This document shows positions 49,119 to 57,515 of a DNA stretch of 64,000 nt, one piece after another. The DNA comes from Deltaproteobacteria bacterium. GTDB taxonomy: Bacteria; Desulfobacterota; Binatia; HRBIN30; JACQVA1. A model generated the notes under the pieces. It was given only the letters and a program-made list of their open reading frames with translations. It was not told the DNA's origin and did not search any database. Numbering within the stretch: position 1 is the first letter of the stretch; each line of letters starts with the position of its first letter. The stretch spans positions 248,001-312,000 of the forward strand of contig JACOST010000014.1 in assembly GCA_016178705.1 (NCBI GenBank). The letters are read 5' to 3'. A program made the translations under genes and the position numbers.

Positions 49119-50705
49119 TCATCGGGGACGAGGGGTCGAAGCGAGGGGTGAGGACCTCCGCGATTGCGGATTCAGGCGCGGCCGCGACCCGCGATCGCGG
49201 ATCTCCCCACCCGGCGCAGCGGCAGACGTCGCCGGCGCTACTCGTTTGCTGAAAATGAGCGCGCCGTCTTCGAGCGCGCCGAGGCGGATCATCTTCTTGT
49301 CGCGCGCGTAGTTCTGTGGGTTGATCCACGGCTCATGGTCGCCCTGCTTCGGGAAGCGGTGCATCATGCGCTGCATGTAGCCCGACGAAAACGAGTCGAT
49401 CCAGGGGCGCGCCGGCATATGTTGGTCCGCGGCGCGGAGGCACGGCACCACCTGGCGCGTGCCGGTCTCGTCCATGTGGTTGATGAGCCGGCACACGTAC
49501 TCAGAGGTCAGGTCCGCCCGCAGCGTCCATGAGGCGTTGATGTAGCCGAACGTGGAGACCATGTTCGGTACACCGGAATACATCATGCCTTTGTACGTCC
49601 ACGTCTGCGCGAAATCGACGGGGACGCCGTCGACGGCGAACTGCATCTCCCCGAGCACAACCAGGTTAAGGCCCGTCGCCGTGACGATGATGTCGGCGTC
49701 GAGCTGCTTGCCGGATGCGAGCGTGATGCCCGTCTCGGTGACGCGCTCGATCTGATCGGTGACGACCGACGCCTTGCCCGAACGGATGGCTTCGAACAGA
49801 TCGCTATTCGGCACCAGGCAGAGGCGTTGGTCCCACGGATTGTAGCTGGGCGTGAAGTGGGTCTCGACGTCGTAGTCTGGCCCGAGTTCCTTCCTCACCA
49901 TGTCGAGGAGCTTGGCTTTGACCTTGTCGGGATGCGTGCGCGTGCGGCGATAGAGGAACTGTTGCATCGCGACGTTCTTCCAGCGCGTGATCGCATAGGC
50001 CCACCGGTCGGGCAGCACGGCGCGCAACGCGTTCGCGATCACGTCCTTGTCCGGACGCGACACAACATAGGTCGGTGAGCGCTGTAGCATGACGATGTGG
50101 CCAACGTCCTTCGCCATCGCGGGTACGAGCGTCATCGCCGTCGCGCCGGAGCCGATGACGACCACCTGCTTGCCTTTGTAGTCGAGATCCTCCGGCCACT
50201 GCTGGGGATGGACGAGGGTCCCCTTGAAGCGCTCGATACCGTCGAACTCGGGTGTGTAGCCGTGCCGATAGCTGTAGTAGCCCGAGCACATGAAAAGGAA
50301 ATTGCAGGTGAAGTGGACGGTGTCACCAGTGTCCTTGCGCAGCGCCTCGACGCTCCAGGTGGCATCCTCGCTCGACCAGACGGCCTTCGTCGCCAGGTGC
50401 TGGTAGCGGATATGCTCGTCGACATCGTACTCGGCGGCGGTTTCCTTCACGTACTTAAGGATCGAGGAACCGTCGGCGATCGCCTTCGCCTCGCGCCAGG
50501 GTTTGAAGCGGTAGCCCAGCGTATGCATGTCGCTGTCGGAACGGACACCTGGATAGCGGAAGAGATCCCAGGTGCCACCCATGGACGGGCGACCTTCGAG
50601 GATGAGGTAACTCTTCCCCGGACACTGCTCATGCAAGTGGACACCGGCCCCGACTCCGGACAGGCCAGCGCCTACGATGATCACGTCACGGTGTTCCACA
50701 GTCAT
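49119..50705 (-). CDS. EthA-like flavin-containing (Baeyer-Villiger-type) monooxygenase
   Basis: This 528-residue protein resembles the EthA branch of Baeyer-Villiger monooxygenases, which use FAD, NADPH and oxygen to oxidise ketones or thio compounds. The start has DVIIVGAGLSGVGAGVHLHE and SMGGTWDLFRYPGVRSDSDM. The family fingerprint FKGTLVHPQQWP is near residue 158, and the second Rossmann motif is VVVIGSGATAMTLVPA. The C-terminal 40 residues (APGGEIRDRGSRPRLNPQ and on) are unlike the family and may come from an altered stop. The broken DUF1214 and sulfotransferase genes lie downstream on the same strand. Confidence 0.88.
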   Translation of the reverse strand: MTVEHRDVIIVGAGLSGVGAGVHLHEQCPGKSYLILEGRPSMGGTWDLFRYPGVRSDSDMHTLGYRFKPWREAKAIADGSSILKYVKETAAEYDVDEHIRYQHLATKAVWSSEDATWSVEALRKDTGDTVHFTCNFLFMCSGYYSYRHGYTPEFDGIERFKGTLVHPQQWPEDLDYKGKQVVVIGSGATAMTLVPAMAKDVGHIVMLQRSPTYVVSRPDKDVIANALRAVLPDRWAYAITRWKNVAMQQFLYRRTRTHPDKVKAKLLDMVRKELGPDYDVETHFTPSYNPWDQRLCLVPNSDLFEAIRSGKASVVTDQIERVTETGITLASGKQLDADIIVTATGLNLVVLGEMQFAVDGVPVDFAQTWTYKGMMYSGVPNMVSTFGYINASWTLRADLTSEYVCRLINHMDETGTRQVVPCLRAADQHMPARPWIDSFSSGYMQRMMHRFPKQGDHEPWINPQNYARDKKMIRLGALEDGALIFSKRVAPATSAAAPGGEIRDRGSRPRLNPQSRRSSPLASTPRPR

Positions 50706-50913
50706 TGTTGCCCTCTGCCCTCGTTGTGCCAGAGTGGCATCTACTCTGCAAAGTGGCCTGACGCGACACGCGCCGCAAGCAACACGCGGCAGTATCAGCA
50801 GCGATCATCGCCGCCCGACTTTGCGACTTGGCTACAAGCCGGCTACAAAACAGCGAAAACAACGTTCTTGGTCGAGGAGGCCTAGCGGACAACTCCCTCA
50901 CGTCGGTGAGAAC

Positions 50914-50959
50914 GAAAGCTGGCGCGCGGATTCGAACCGCGGACCTGCTGATTACGAAT
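50914..50959 (-). repeat. attachment site: duplicated 3' part of tRNA-Thr
   Basis: These 46 bases are identical to 57369-57414, the 3' half of the tRNA-Thr gene from the anticodon loop to just past its end. They lack the 5' half, so this is not a second tRNA gene. Orientation and content fit the far attachment site left after integration into the tRNA 3' end. Confidence 0.85.
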
Positions 50960-51359
50960 GCCGAAAAGGGATTAGTAGGGAATGCAAGCTTATCGCGGAC
51001 TTTCCTTGTCCTATCTGCACTTCGCACCAAGGCGGCTTTCAGTGGCTTTCTGCGATTTGCGGCGATTTTCGATGCCCAACTGTCACCACCACTGACACCA
51101 GACTTTTGCGCTCTTCGCACGCGAGGGAGTTCTCAGAGAGCGATCTCTCCTCATCGGCAATCACCTGCGATCGCTAGGCTGACGAATGCCGACTCGGGGG
51201 CCATCACCACCGGCAACACGCAGTGTACCCCTGCGTTCCAGGAATCGCGATTTTCTGACAAGACTCTATTCCCCTTGATCTTCCCTTCACCCCTGAAACT
51301 CCGGTAATATCGCCTCAAGTAAGTCGGAATCAACGCAACCATTCCCCGGGGGGACAATC
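50960..51359. other. Left end of the island, non-coding
   Basis: This 400-base stretch between the attachment site and the PLD gene holds no gene I can support. Base composition falls toward the right. A TAATAT at 51305-51310 could be a -10 element, but there is no matching -35. GGGGGGAC lies nine bases before ATG 51360. Confidence 0.35.
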
Positions 51360-53048
51360 ATGCGCAAGCGCGTCTCGGAAAACGGTTTGACGGTGAATGC
51401 CGTCGCCGGCTCTTACGTGGTTATGCTCGGATTGAACGTCACAGACGCGAAGCGCGCCGGACTGCGCGGCTTCGGGATCAAGCGAACAGACAAGACGGAG
51501 AGTGAGAGCTATTGGATGAGCGGCACGAAGACGTTCGAAAGCGTCGAGCCGAACCCCGTCCCCGGGGTCCAATATTCGAGCCTCTTTCATCCGTTCCAGT
51601 CGTTCCAGTGGTCGGACTATAGCGCCAAGCCCGGCTACACCTATATGTACACCGTCACAGCCATGTACGGTGCTCCGGACGCGTTGAAGAAGGGTGTATC
51701 CGTCGACGTCACGGTGAAAACCGAGGGTATCGAAGGCGAAGAGCACACGATCCTTTTCAACCGAGGCTCGGTGGCAACGCAGGAATACGCCCGCCGCTTC
51801 CAAAACAGGCCTCCCGACAAGGCTGGACAGGCCGCCTATGACTGGCTGTCGCGGGGCTTGATCGAAGGCATCATCGCGTTCATTCGGCGCGCCAAGGACG
51901 ATAGCTTCGGGCTGAAGGGCGCCTACTACGAATTCCAGTGGCCGACGGTACTTGACGAACTGGGCGAAGCGAAGAAGCGCGGCGCCGACGTTAAGGTAGT
52001 CTTCGACGACATCGACAATGCATCAGGTCCGCACACGAAAAACGAAAAGGCCATAGCGGATGCCAAAATCAAATCGCTGTGCAAGCCGCGCACCAACGGC
52101 ACGCTCATGCACAACAAGTTTCTCGTGCTGACCAAGAACAACAAGCCCATCGCAGTTCTGCTCGGATCGACCAATCTCACGGGGAACGGGCTGTTCGGCC
52201 ACGCGAATTGTGCGCATGTCGTCGAGAACGCAGACATAGCGGCTAAGTATCTCGAATTCTTCGACATGCTCGCGACCGATCCCGAGACCGGCATTCGCGT
52301 GAGCGATTACAAAAATTGGACGATCGAGCAAACGCCTGCGCCCGCGACTGATTTTGTGGAAGGCATGGCGCCAGTATTTTCGCCGCGAGCCAATATCGAC
52401 GCACTCGATTGGTACGGCGAGCTCGCGAGTGCAGCCAAAGACGCCCTATTCATGACGTTTGCGTTCGGCATGAACGACGTTTTTCAAAACGTCTACAGCA
52501 AGAAGGACGACATCCTTCGCGTCGGACTGATGGAAAAGGAATGGAACGGAGCGAACAAGGACGCGCAAATCGCCGCCGTTCGCAAAATCCAGGCTCTACC
52601 GAACGTCGTGATCGCCATCGGCAACAAAATTCCGCTGAACGGCTTCGACCAATGGCTTGCCGAGGGCGACCGGGGGGTCACCCACGCAACGAACGTCATA
52701 TGGGTCCACTTGAAGTTCATGTTGGTCGATCCGTTGTCGGACAATCCGACTGTCATCACTGGCTCAGCGAATTTCAGTGCGGCGAGCACGAAGACGAACG
52801 ACGAGAATATGCTGGTGATCAAGGGCAACACACGAGTCGCCGATATCTATCTCGGCGAATATATGCGACTCTATTCGCACTACGCGTTTCGAGAAGCCGT
52901 CAAAATTTTCCTGGACAGGAATCCAAAGGCCAAGCCAGTGGACATGAAGCGGGGTTTTTTGATTGAGAACGGCGATTGGACGAAGCCCTATTTCGATCTG
53001 AACGACAAGACTGCCCGTAGGGCAAGGCGCCTCTATTTCGCCGGATAG
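51360..53048 (+). CDS. Phospholipase-D-superfamily protein with two HxK motifs
   Basis: This 562-residue protein has two PLD-type halves: MHNKFLVLTKNNKPIAVLLG with STNLTGNGL near residue 250, and VHLKFMLVDP, VITGSANFS and NDENMLVI near residue 450. These are the HxK-(x)n-N/S patterns of PLD phosphodiesterases and nucleases. The N-terminal 170 residues are a separate, beta-rich region (YVVMLGLNVTDAKRAG, YTYMYTVTAMYG). No signal or membrane segment is seen, so it acts in the cytoplasm or is delivered. Family members include nucleases and lipid hydrolases; a defence or effector role is inferred from the island setting. Confidence 0.8.
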   Translation: MRKRVSENGLTVNAVAGSYVVMLGLNVTDAKRAGLRGFGIKRTDKTESESYWMSGTKTFESVEPNPVPGVQYSSLFHPFQSFQWSDYSAKPGYTYMYTVTAMYGAPDALKKGVSVDVTVKTEGIEGEEHTILFNRGSVATQEYARRFQNRPPDKAGQAAYDWLSRGLIEGIIAFIRRAKDDSFGLKGAYYEFQWPTVLDELGEAKKRGADVKVVFDDIDNASGPHTKNEKAIADAKIKSLCKPRTNGTLMHNKFLVLTKNNKPIAVLLGSTNLTGNGLFGHANCAHVVENADIAAKYLEFFDMLATDPETGIRVSDYKNWTIEQTPAPATDFVEGMAPVFSPRANIDALDWYGELASAAKDALFMTFAFGMNDVFQNVYSKKDDILRVGLMEKEWNGANKDAQIAAVRKIQALPNVVIAIGNKIPLNGFDQWLAEGDRGVTHATNVIWVHLKFMLVDPLSDNPTVITGSANFSAASTKTNDENMLVIKGNTRVADIYLGEYMRLYSHYAFREAVKIFLDRNPKAKPVDMKRGFLIENGDWTKPYFDLNDKTARRARRLYFAG

Positions 53049-53298
53049 GGTTTGCAGGTCTACCCTCATCGACAGTCCACGCATTCGGGCGCGAAGGCGT
53101 CTTCCAGGGAGAGTATTGTGCACAGCACGTTGTCGGTTGAAGACGCGGCTCAGCGCTACGGGGGTTAGCGTAGATGGTACGTGGCCGCATCAAGGTGCCC
53201 CACGCACGAAAGTGTGTAGAGCTAACGACGCACAATCATGCAAGCGCACGTACCGGGAATTCTGGGAAGAGGATCCGAACTTGGTCGCACTGGTGAAC

Positions 53299-54537
53299 TC
53301 ACACCCCGTCATCCGTCGCGATTCGTGCACCGAATTGTTCTCGAATCCGGGTTGCGTTTGCACGTACTTGCAGCCGCCTGCGAGCTATCGGGGTCGCGGC
53401 CTGCATCAGTTCGAGTGCGGTTCGGCCACATGTTTTCAGCGCGCGTTCGACCATCCGTCCCGATGTCAAACCCAAGACTTGGGCAAGTACATCTACATAG
53501 ACCGCCTCGATATACGAAAGCAGATCTTGCCCGATCGCCAAAGTGCGACCCTTGTGAACAATTTCCCCTCTGAGATTTGCAAGGCGTCCGATCAGGAACC
53601 GCGATTTCGCCGCGGCCTCAGAGCAGTTGTATGCAAACGCCAACCGCCGAACTACAGGAGAGATGTTCGTGGTATCTACCATCGTCAGTGTCTCGATGGC
53701 TATCCAGTATTTCACAAATGCGAATATGCCCATTTTGTCAGTCATCGCCTCGTAAAGCCATCGAAGTGACAGCTCGGCACGGTCCCGCGTTTCGGCAGGC
53801 AAACGCGAGAGATAAGCCGCGGCAACCTCAACGAGTGCAAGACCTCCCTCCGTCAGGTTCGGCGCTCTAAAGTTTGCGGGATTTTCGAAGACAACCGAAC
53901 CCACGTCGACCGGGGTTCCGTCAAGATTGAGCTGGAAGCTGAACAATGGTTCGTAAATCGCGTTTCGCCCCATAACCGCTCCCAGCAGTCCCGCCGTGGT
54001 CTTCAGGCGCTCCTTCGACAAATCTTCGTTCCCCGGGGCCTCCTTGGTGTGATGGGGAGTCGCCAAAATCACAAACGTGCCCAAATTCGAGCGGTGATTG
54101 ACGACTTGCACGTTGTGCATGACAAGAACAAATCCTCCGGAAGGGTTGCCAACGACGACATCAGGGTTCTCGGGGCGCACCTCAGGTTTCGGCGTCTTCG
54201 GTACCCAATCGTCCATAAAATGCGGAATCTGCATCTGCGGTGGATGCATTTGGATCTCAGGCAATGCCTCGGGGGTGGAAATATCAACTACGGGAGTACG
54301 GACCGACTGGTAGGTCAAGACAGAGCGAATGAAAGTGGCGCAGACGTTCCCGAGATCGGCACTGCGTGGATTGTCCGGCGCGTCCGGCACGGGTGGATAC
54401 GGGACGCGATACGCTTCAATCCACAGCGAGCGCGCCGAGTGGCGGTTGATCCACTCTGTCGGAAAGAGGCTCGCGTAGTTGGCAAAGCCATCCTCCTTCT
54501 TGTCGACCAGATCGATTGGGCGCGCGGTCCAGACCAT
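53299..54537 (-). CDS. HEPN-like protein (ApeA-type C-terminal domain suspected)
   Basis: This 412-residue protein has an unrecognised N-terminal part of about 230 residues and a helical C-terminal domain. The pattern FVKYWIAIETLTMVDTTNIS, then FLIGRLANLRGEIVHKG, resembles Apea-like HEPN domains. RGEIVH near residue 326 fits the R-x4-6-H motif of HEPN ribonucleases. HEPN proteins are often RNases that act in toxin or antiphage systems. It faces the PLD gene head-on, with 250 bases between. The HEPN call is by pattern only and needs a profile search. Confidence 0.5.
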   Translation of the reverse strand: MVWTARPIDLVDKKEDGFANYASLFPTEWINRHSARSLWIEAYRVPYPPVPDAPDNPRSADLGNVCATFIRSVLTYQSVRTPVVDISTPEALPEIQMHPPQMQIPHFMDDWVPKTPKPEVRPENPDVVVGNPSGGFVLVMHNVQVVNHRSNLGTFVILATPHHTKEAPGNEDLSKERLKTTAGLLGAVMGRNAIYEPLFSFQLNLDGTPVDVGSVVFENPANFRAPNLTEGGLALVEVAAAYLSRLPAETRDRAELSLRWLYEAMTDKMGIFAFVKYWIAIETLTMVDTTNISPVVRRLAFAYNCSEAAAKSRFLIGRLANLRGEIVHKGRTLAIGQDLLSYIEAVYVDVLAQVLGLTSGRMVERALKTCGRTALELMQAATPIARRRLQVRANATRIREQFGARIATDDGV

Positions 54538-54836
54538 GTCGGAGCTTACAGCGCCTGCACCTCACCTTCAAATCGAGTGCAGTTGACCTGCCCCGGTGAT
54601 GAGCCCGGATCTGGTTTGGTTTGTCGCCGCGAGGCTGATCTGGTCGGTCGTTCGGCGTGGAGTTTCATTGTTAGCGGTGACTCGTGCGCCGCGATCTGCT
54701 GCGCGTGCTCAAGGGTGCCACCGTTCTCGATGTAGGCGGTGATGCCCGCGGCGTGGAAGAGGGGTCTTAAGGGAAATCATTAATTGACGCGGACAAAAGG
54801 AGAGAGCTAGTTTACCCGCCAATCAAGGAGAAACCA
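54538..54836. promoter_or_regulatory. Divergent spacer between HEPN-like gene and unknown gene
   Basis: About 300 bases with no gene. Promoters for both directions are expected. The only clear signal is AAGGAGAAACC, a good ribosome-binding site before ATG 54837. Confidence 0.4.
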
Positions 54837-55904
54837 ATGGCTCTATATCTGTCGCGACCCGATGGTCTGTTCACCGTGGGCGAAATTCTCTCGGGAGCAG
54901 GACCAGTAGCTCGAGATACGAGGCCACTGATCCGAACGCTTGAGGGCGAGGCGCCGATACCCTTCACGCCGATTGGTCTCAACAAGCCTCTCACGATTGA
55001 AATCCGCCATGTGTATACTGGGGCGTACCCATCTTCTGGTCTGTTCGCATCAGACAAATCCATGCTGGTTGCATCGTCGATGAAGGGGTTCCTCCAGACC
55101 GGAGCGGCGCCTCGAGCTGTCAATTTCCAGTCACGAAAGCTAAGCAACCATACTCATTTGTCGACGGTTCCCGCCCCGGATTTGGGTAGCCCGCTCGTCT
55201 GCTATTCTCCCGCCGTGACTGAGGGATCGTACTCGCTCACGGTTGAGGTAGGCTTCAACACCTTTGACCAAGATGTCTTTGATGCTTTGGGACAGATATT
55301 CACGGAGGCAGCCGGGTTCCCCTTGTTTGCACCCTACAGCGGCTACTTGGTGGCCGCGGGCACGCTGACCAAAATCACTGGGAAGCTTGTCCACGCGGTG
55401 TTCAATGCCGGGATCGTCTTGGCGGACACGCGGGAGATCAATCTGTTTCATCCGGGAGTCCCTCCGACACCTGGTGGGTTCGCGTTGGCGACGCTGGACA
55501 CGCCGGAAGGCCGTGCCTTGCGGAACGACTACACTTTGTCCGTCACAGGCCAGCTTGTCAGTAAGACGAGCGGCCAGGAATACAATGGCGATGTACCGTA
55601 CGTTGTGCTGAGCCTAGATGGGACGCCCCGTGATGAATTCAAGACGTTCACGCCGCTAGCGGCGTCTGCCGATCAACTGAACCGGTTTTTCAATATAGCC
55701 GACAACAGTTCGAAGCCGATCACTGAGATCGTTGAAGGTCTCAGGCTGTTCAATGACTTGGCCTACCGCCGTAAGGCAGACGACCTGAACGCCAAGCTGG
55801 CGTCGATCGCGGATAAGAACTCAAAAGACTACACCAGCACGAAGGAGGCTTATGACGCAGCGATTGCAAACATCCAGAGCCAAGAGATGAAGCCGAAGCC
55901 GTGA
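54837..55904 (+). CDS. Unknown island protein paired with the papain-like peptidase
   Basis: This 355-residue protein starts at ATG 54837, behind AAGGAGAAACC. It has no signal. The region LTIEIRHVYTGAYPSSGLFA to SYSLTVEVGFNTFDQDVFDA looks beta-rich. The C terminus is helical and charged (ADDLNAKLASIADKNSKDYT, EAYDAAIANIQSQ). I recognise no family. The next gene, a C1-type peptidase, follows 60 bases later on the same strand, so the two may work together, for example as peptidase and its partner, regulator or inhibitor. Confidence 0.7.
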   Translation: MALYLSRPDGLFTVGEILSGAGPVARDTRPLIRTLEGEAPIPFTPIGLNKPLTIEIRHVYTGAYPSSGLFASDKSMLVASSMKGFLQTGAAPRAVNFQSRKLSNHTHLSTVPAPDLGSPLVCYSPAVTEGSYSLTVEVGFNTFDQDVFDALGQIFTEAAGFPLFAPYSGYLVAAGTLTKITGKLVHAVFNAGIVLADTREINLFHPGVPPTPGGFALATLDTPEGRALRNDYTLSVTGQLVSKTSGQEYNGDVPYVVLSLDGTPRDEFKTFTPLAASADQLNRFFNIADNSSKPITEIVEGLRLFNDLAYRRKADDLNAKLASIADKNSKDYTSTKEAYDAAIANIQSQEMKPKP

Positions 55905-55964
55905 CGTCGATCGCCTGCTGAAGTCGGGGCACACTCCGCACTACGCAAACGAAAGGAGTTGCTT

Positions 55965-56858
55965 ATGGAAACGCAACATGGACTAGGTTGGCTTCCTGAT
56001 GTTCCCAAGCCAACCGACTACAGCCAAGAGCACGCTGAAATTGGATCGCTCCTGGGTCGAACGACCCTCGCGGCAAGCGTTGGGGCATCGACGGCGGCAA
56101 AGGGAGCCGGGACCGCCAAGGCGGCCGCGCCGCCAGCGCAGGTTGACCTGCGCGCATGGTTTTCGCCCATCGAGGACCAAGGACATCTTGGCTCATGCAC
56201 CGCCAATGCCGCAGTCGGGCTACTGGAATACTTCGAGCGACGGGCGAGCGGTAGCTACATCGACGCCTCTCGGTTGTTCGTCTATAAGGCCGAGCGCAAT
56301 CTACTCGGCGTCACGGGCGACACGGGGGCGTACCTGCGCACAGCAATGGAAGCCTTAGTGCTGTTCGGAGCTCCCCCAGAGCGCTATTGGCCCTATGATG
56401 GGAACCCGGCCGCTTCGAACCCACGGTACGACGTGGAGCCGCCAGCCTTCTGCTACGCCTTCGGCGCAAACTACCAAGCGGTCAAGTACTTTCGACTGGA
56501 CCCGAATGCGACCCCCGCGGCCCAGGTTCTCGCCAACATCAAAGCCTTCATCGCAGGGGGTTTCCCCTGCATGTTCGGATTCCCTGTCTACGCCGAGTAC
56601 GACCACCCGCTTCCGGGCGGACTCGTCGCGTTTCCAACGGTGGGCTACCGCGGCGGGCACGCCAACGTGGTCGCCGGCTACGACGACAACCTGATGATCG
56701 GCAAGGACAAAGGCGCCTTGTTAATCCGAAACTCGTGGGGCCCCACGTGGGCAAACTCTGGCTATGGATGGATGTCCTACCGCTACGTGACTGAGGGGCT
56801 GGCGACCGACTGGTGGAGTATGATCTCGGCAAAGTGGGTCGACACCGGACAATTCTAA
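55965..56858 (+). CDS. Papain-like (C1-family) cysteine peptidase
   Basis: This 297-residue protein starts at ATG 55965, after GAAAGGAGTTGCTT. The C1 catalytic pattern is complete. Gln and Cys are in IEDQGHLGSCTANAAVGLLE (Cys about 78), His is in RGGHANVVAGYDD (about 231), and Asn is in LLIRNSWGPTWANSGYGWM (about 256). There is no signal peptide and only a short N-terminal extension in place of a long propeptide. It probably cleaves proteins in the cytoplasm or is a delivered effector. It is the second gene of the island pair. Confidence 0.85.
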   Translation: METQHGLGWLPDVPKPTDYSQEHAEIGSLLGRTTLAASVGASTAAKGAGTAKAAAPPAQVDLRAWFSPIEDQGHLGSCTANAAVGLLEYFERRASGSYIDASRLFVYKAERNLLGVTGDTGAYLRTAMEALVLFGAPPERYWPYDGNPAASNPRYDVEPPAFCYAFGANYQAVKYFRLDPNATPAAQVLANIKAFIAGGFPCMFGFPVYAEYDHPLPGGLVAFPTVGYRGGHANVVAGYDDNLMIGKDKGALLIRNSWGPTWANSGYGWMSYRYVTEGLATDWWSMISAKWVDTGQF

Positions 56859-56939
56859 GACACGCCCTTTTAGCCGGACGGCTTCATTCGATAAGTAGGG
56901 ACCCCTGTGCCACCAAGGCCACGATCAATGTGGACATTG

Positions 56940-57227
56940 GTGGCGCAGCGGCACAGCCGCGAGGACCAGACACGGGGTCTACCATCGGAATGTGATGGGC
57001 GTGGCTCTGGGTCGGCGCTCCGGCGATCTCCGCGATCGCGGTTTCGACGCCGGCATACGATGGCAGCGTCCAGGTTCCCAACGAACCCGGCGGCGAGGGC
57101 GATCTGGTCGACGGTTTGTGCTGGCCGGTTCTTGCCCGGCCACAAGCCGAGCGGCTTCGCCCACGATACGCTCGCGCGCTGCGCGCCGCTTCCACTCACG
57201 CAGTCCTTCCACAACATTCCGAGACAT
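56940..57227 (-). pseudogene. Relic of a TetR-type regulator
   Basis: From ATG 57227 the minus strand reads MSRNVVEGLREWKRRAARER with IVGEAARLVAGQ, like the start of a TetR regulator. The expected next part, TVDQIALAAG, is present but in another frame. A third frame continues AGVETAIAEIAGAP. Frame changes make it a decayed gene. The remaining bases between the peptidase and the tRNA hold nothing else I can support. Confidence 0.4.
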
Positions 57228-57371
57228 TGCCTCAGAAGAGATGGCATCTCATCTCTGAAGTCAAGGATTCGTAGGTGCCGATACTGCAGCGTCTCGGTGT
57301 TCGGCTGCGGCCCTTCGCGACGCCGTAGTCATCGACGTCGCGGGCCAATCGGCTGTTTGAAGCGCGAGGAA

Positions 57372-57444
57372 AGCTGGCGCGCGGATTCGAACCGCGGACC
57401 TGCTGATTACGAATCAGCTGCTCTACCGACTGAGCTACGCCAGC
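57372..57444 (-). tRNA. tRNA-Thr (anticodon CGU)
   Basis: The minus strand folds as a 73-base cloverleaf. The acceptor stem is GCTGGCG/CGCCAGC, the D arm GCTC/GAGC, and the anticodon stem GCTGA/TCAGC with loop TTCGTAA, so the anticodon is CGT. The T arm is CGCGG/CCGCG with loop TTCGAAT. No CCA is encoded. The 3' half is duplicated at 50914-50959, marking this gene as the integration site of the island to its left. Confidence 0.95.
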
Positions 57445-57515
57445 GTGCGTGGAAGGATGACGAAGGTCTGTCGGTTACCGGATTTCCTTTGCCCTGTCCA
57501 TAGCCGACCTGCGCG

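Larger units (their letters stand above)
50914..57414. mobile_element. Genomic island integrated at tRNA-Thr(CGU), no integrase
   Basis: A segment of about 6.5 kb lies between perfect 46-bp direct repeats made of the 3' half of tRNA-Thr. The complete tRNA is at the right end, as expected when an element inserts and rebuilds the gene. Cargo is a PLD-family protein, a HEPN-like protein, an unknown protein and a papain-like peptidase, with a TetR relic at the right. Much of it is visibly less GC-rich than its surroundings. No tyrosine recombinase, excisionase or replication gene is seen, so movement would need help from elsewhere. Confidence 0.78.

Noticed and set aside
50914-50959. A second tRNA gene
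   Set aside because: Only the 3' half of tRNA-Thr is present, with no D arm or 5' acceptor strand. It is an attachment-site duplication.
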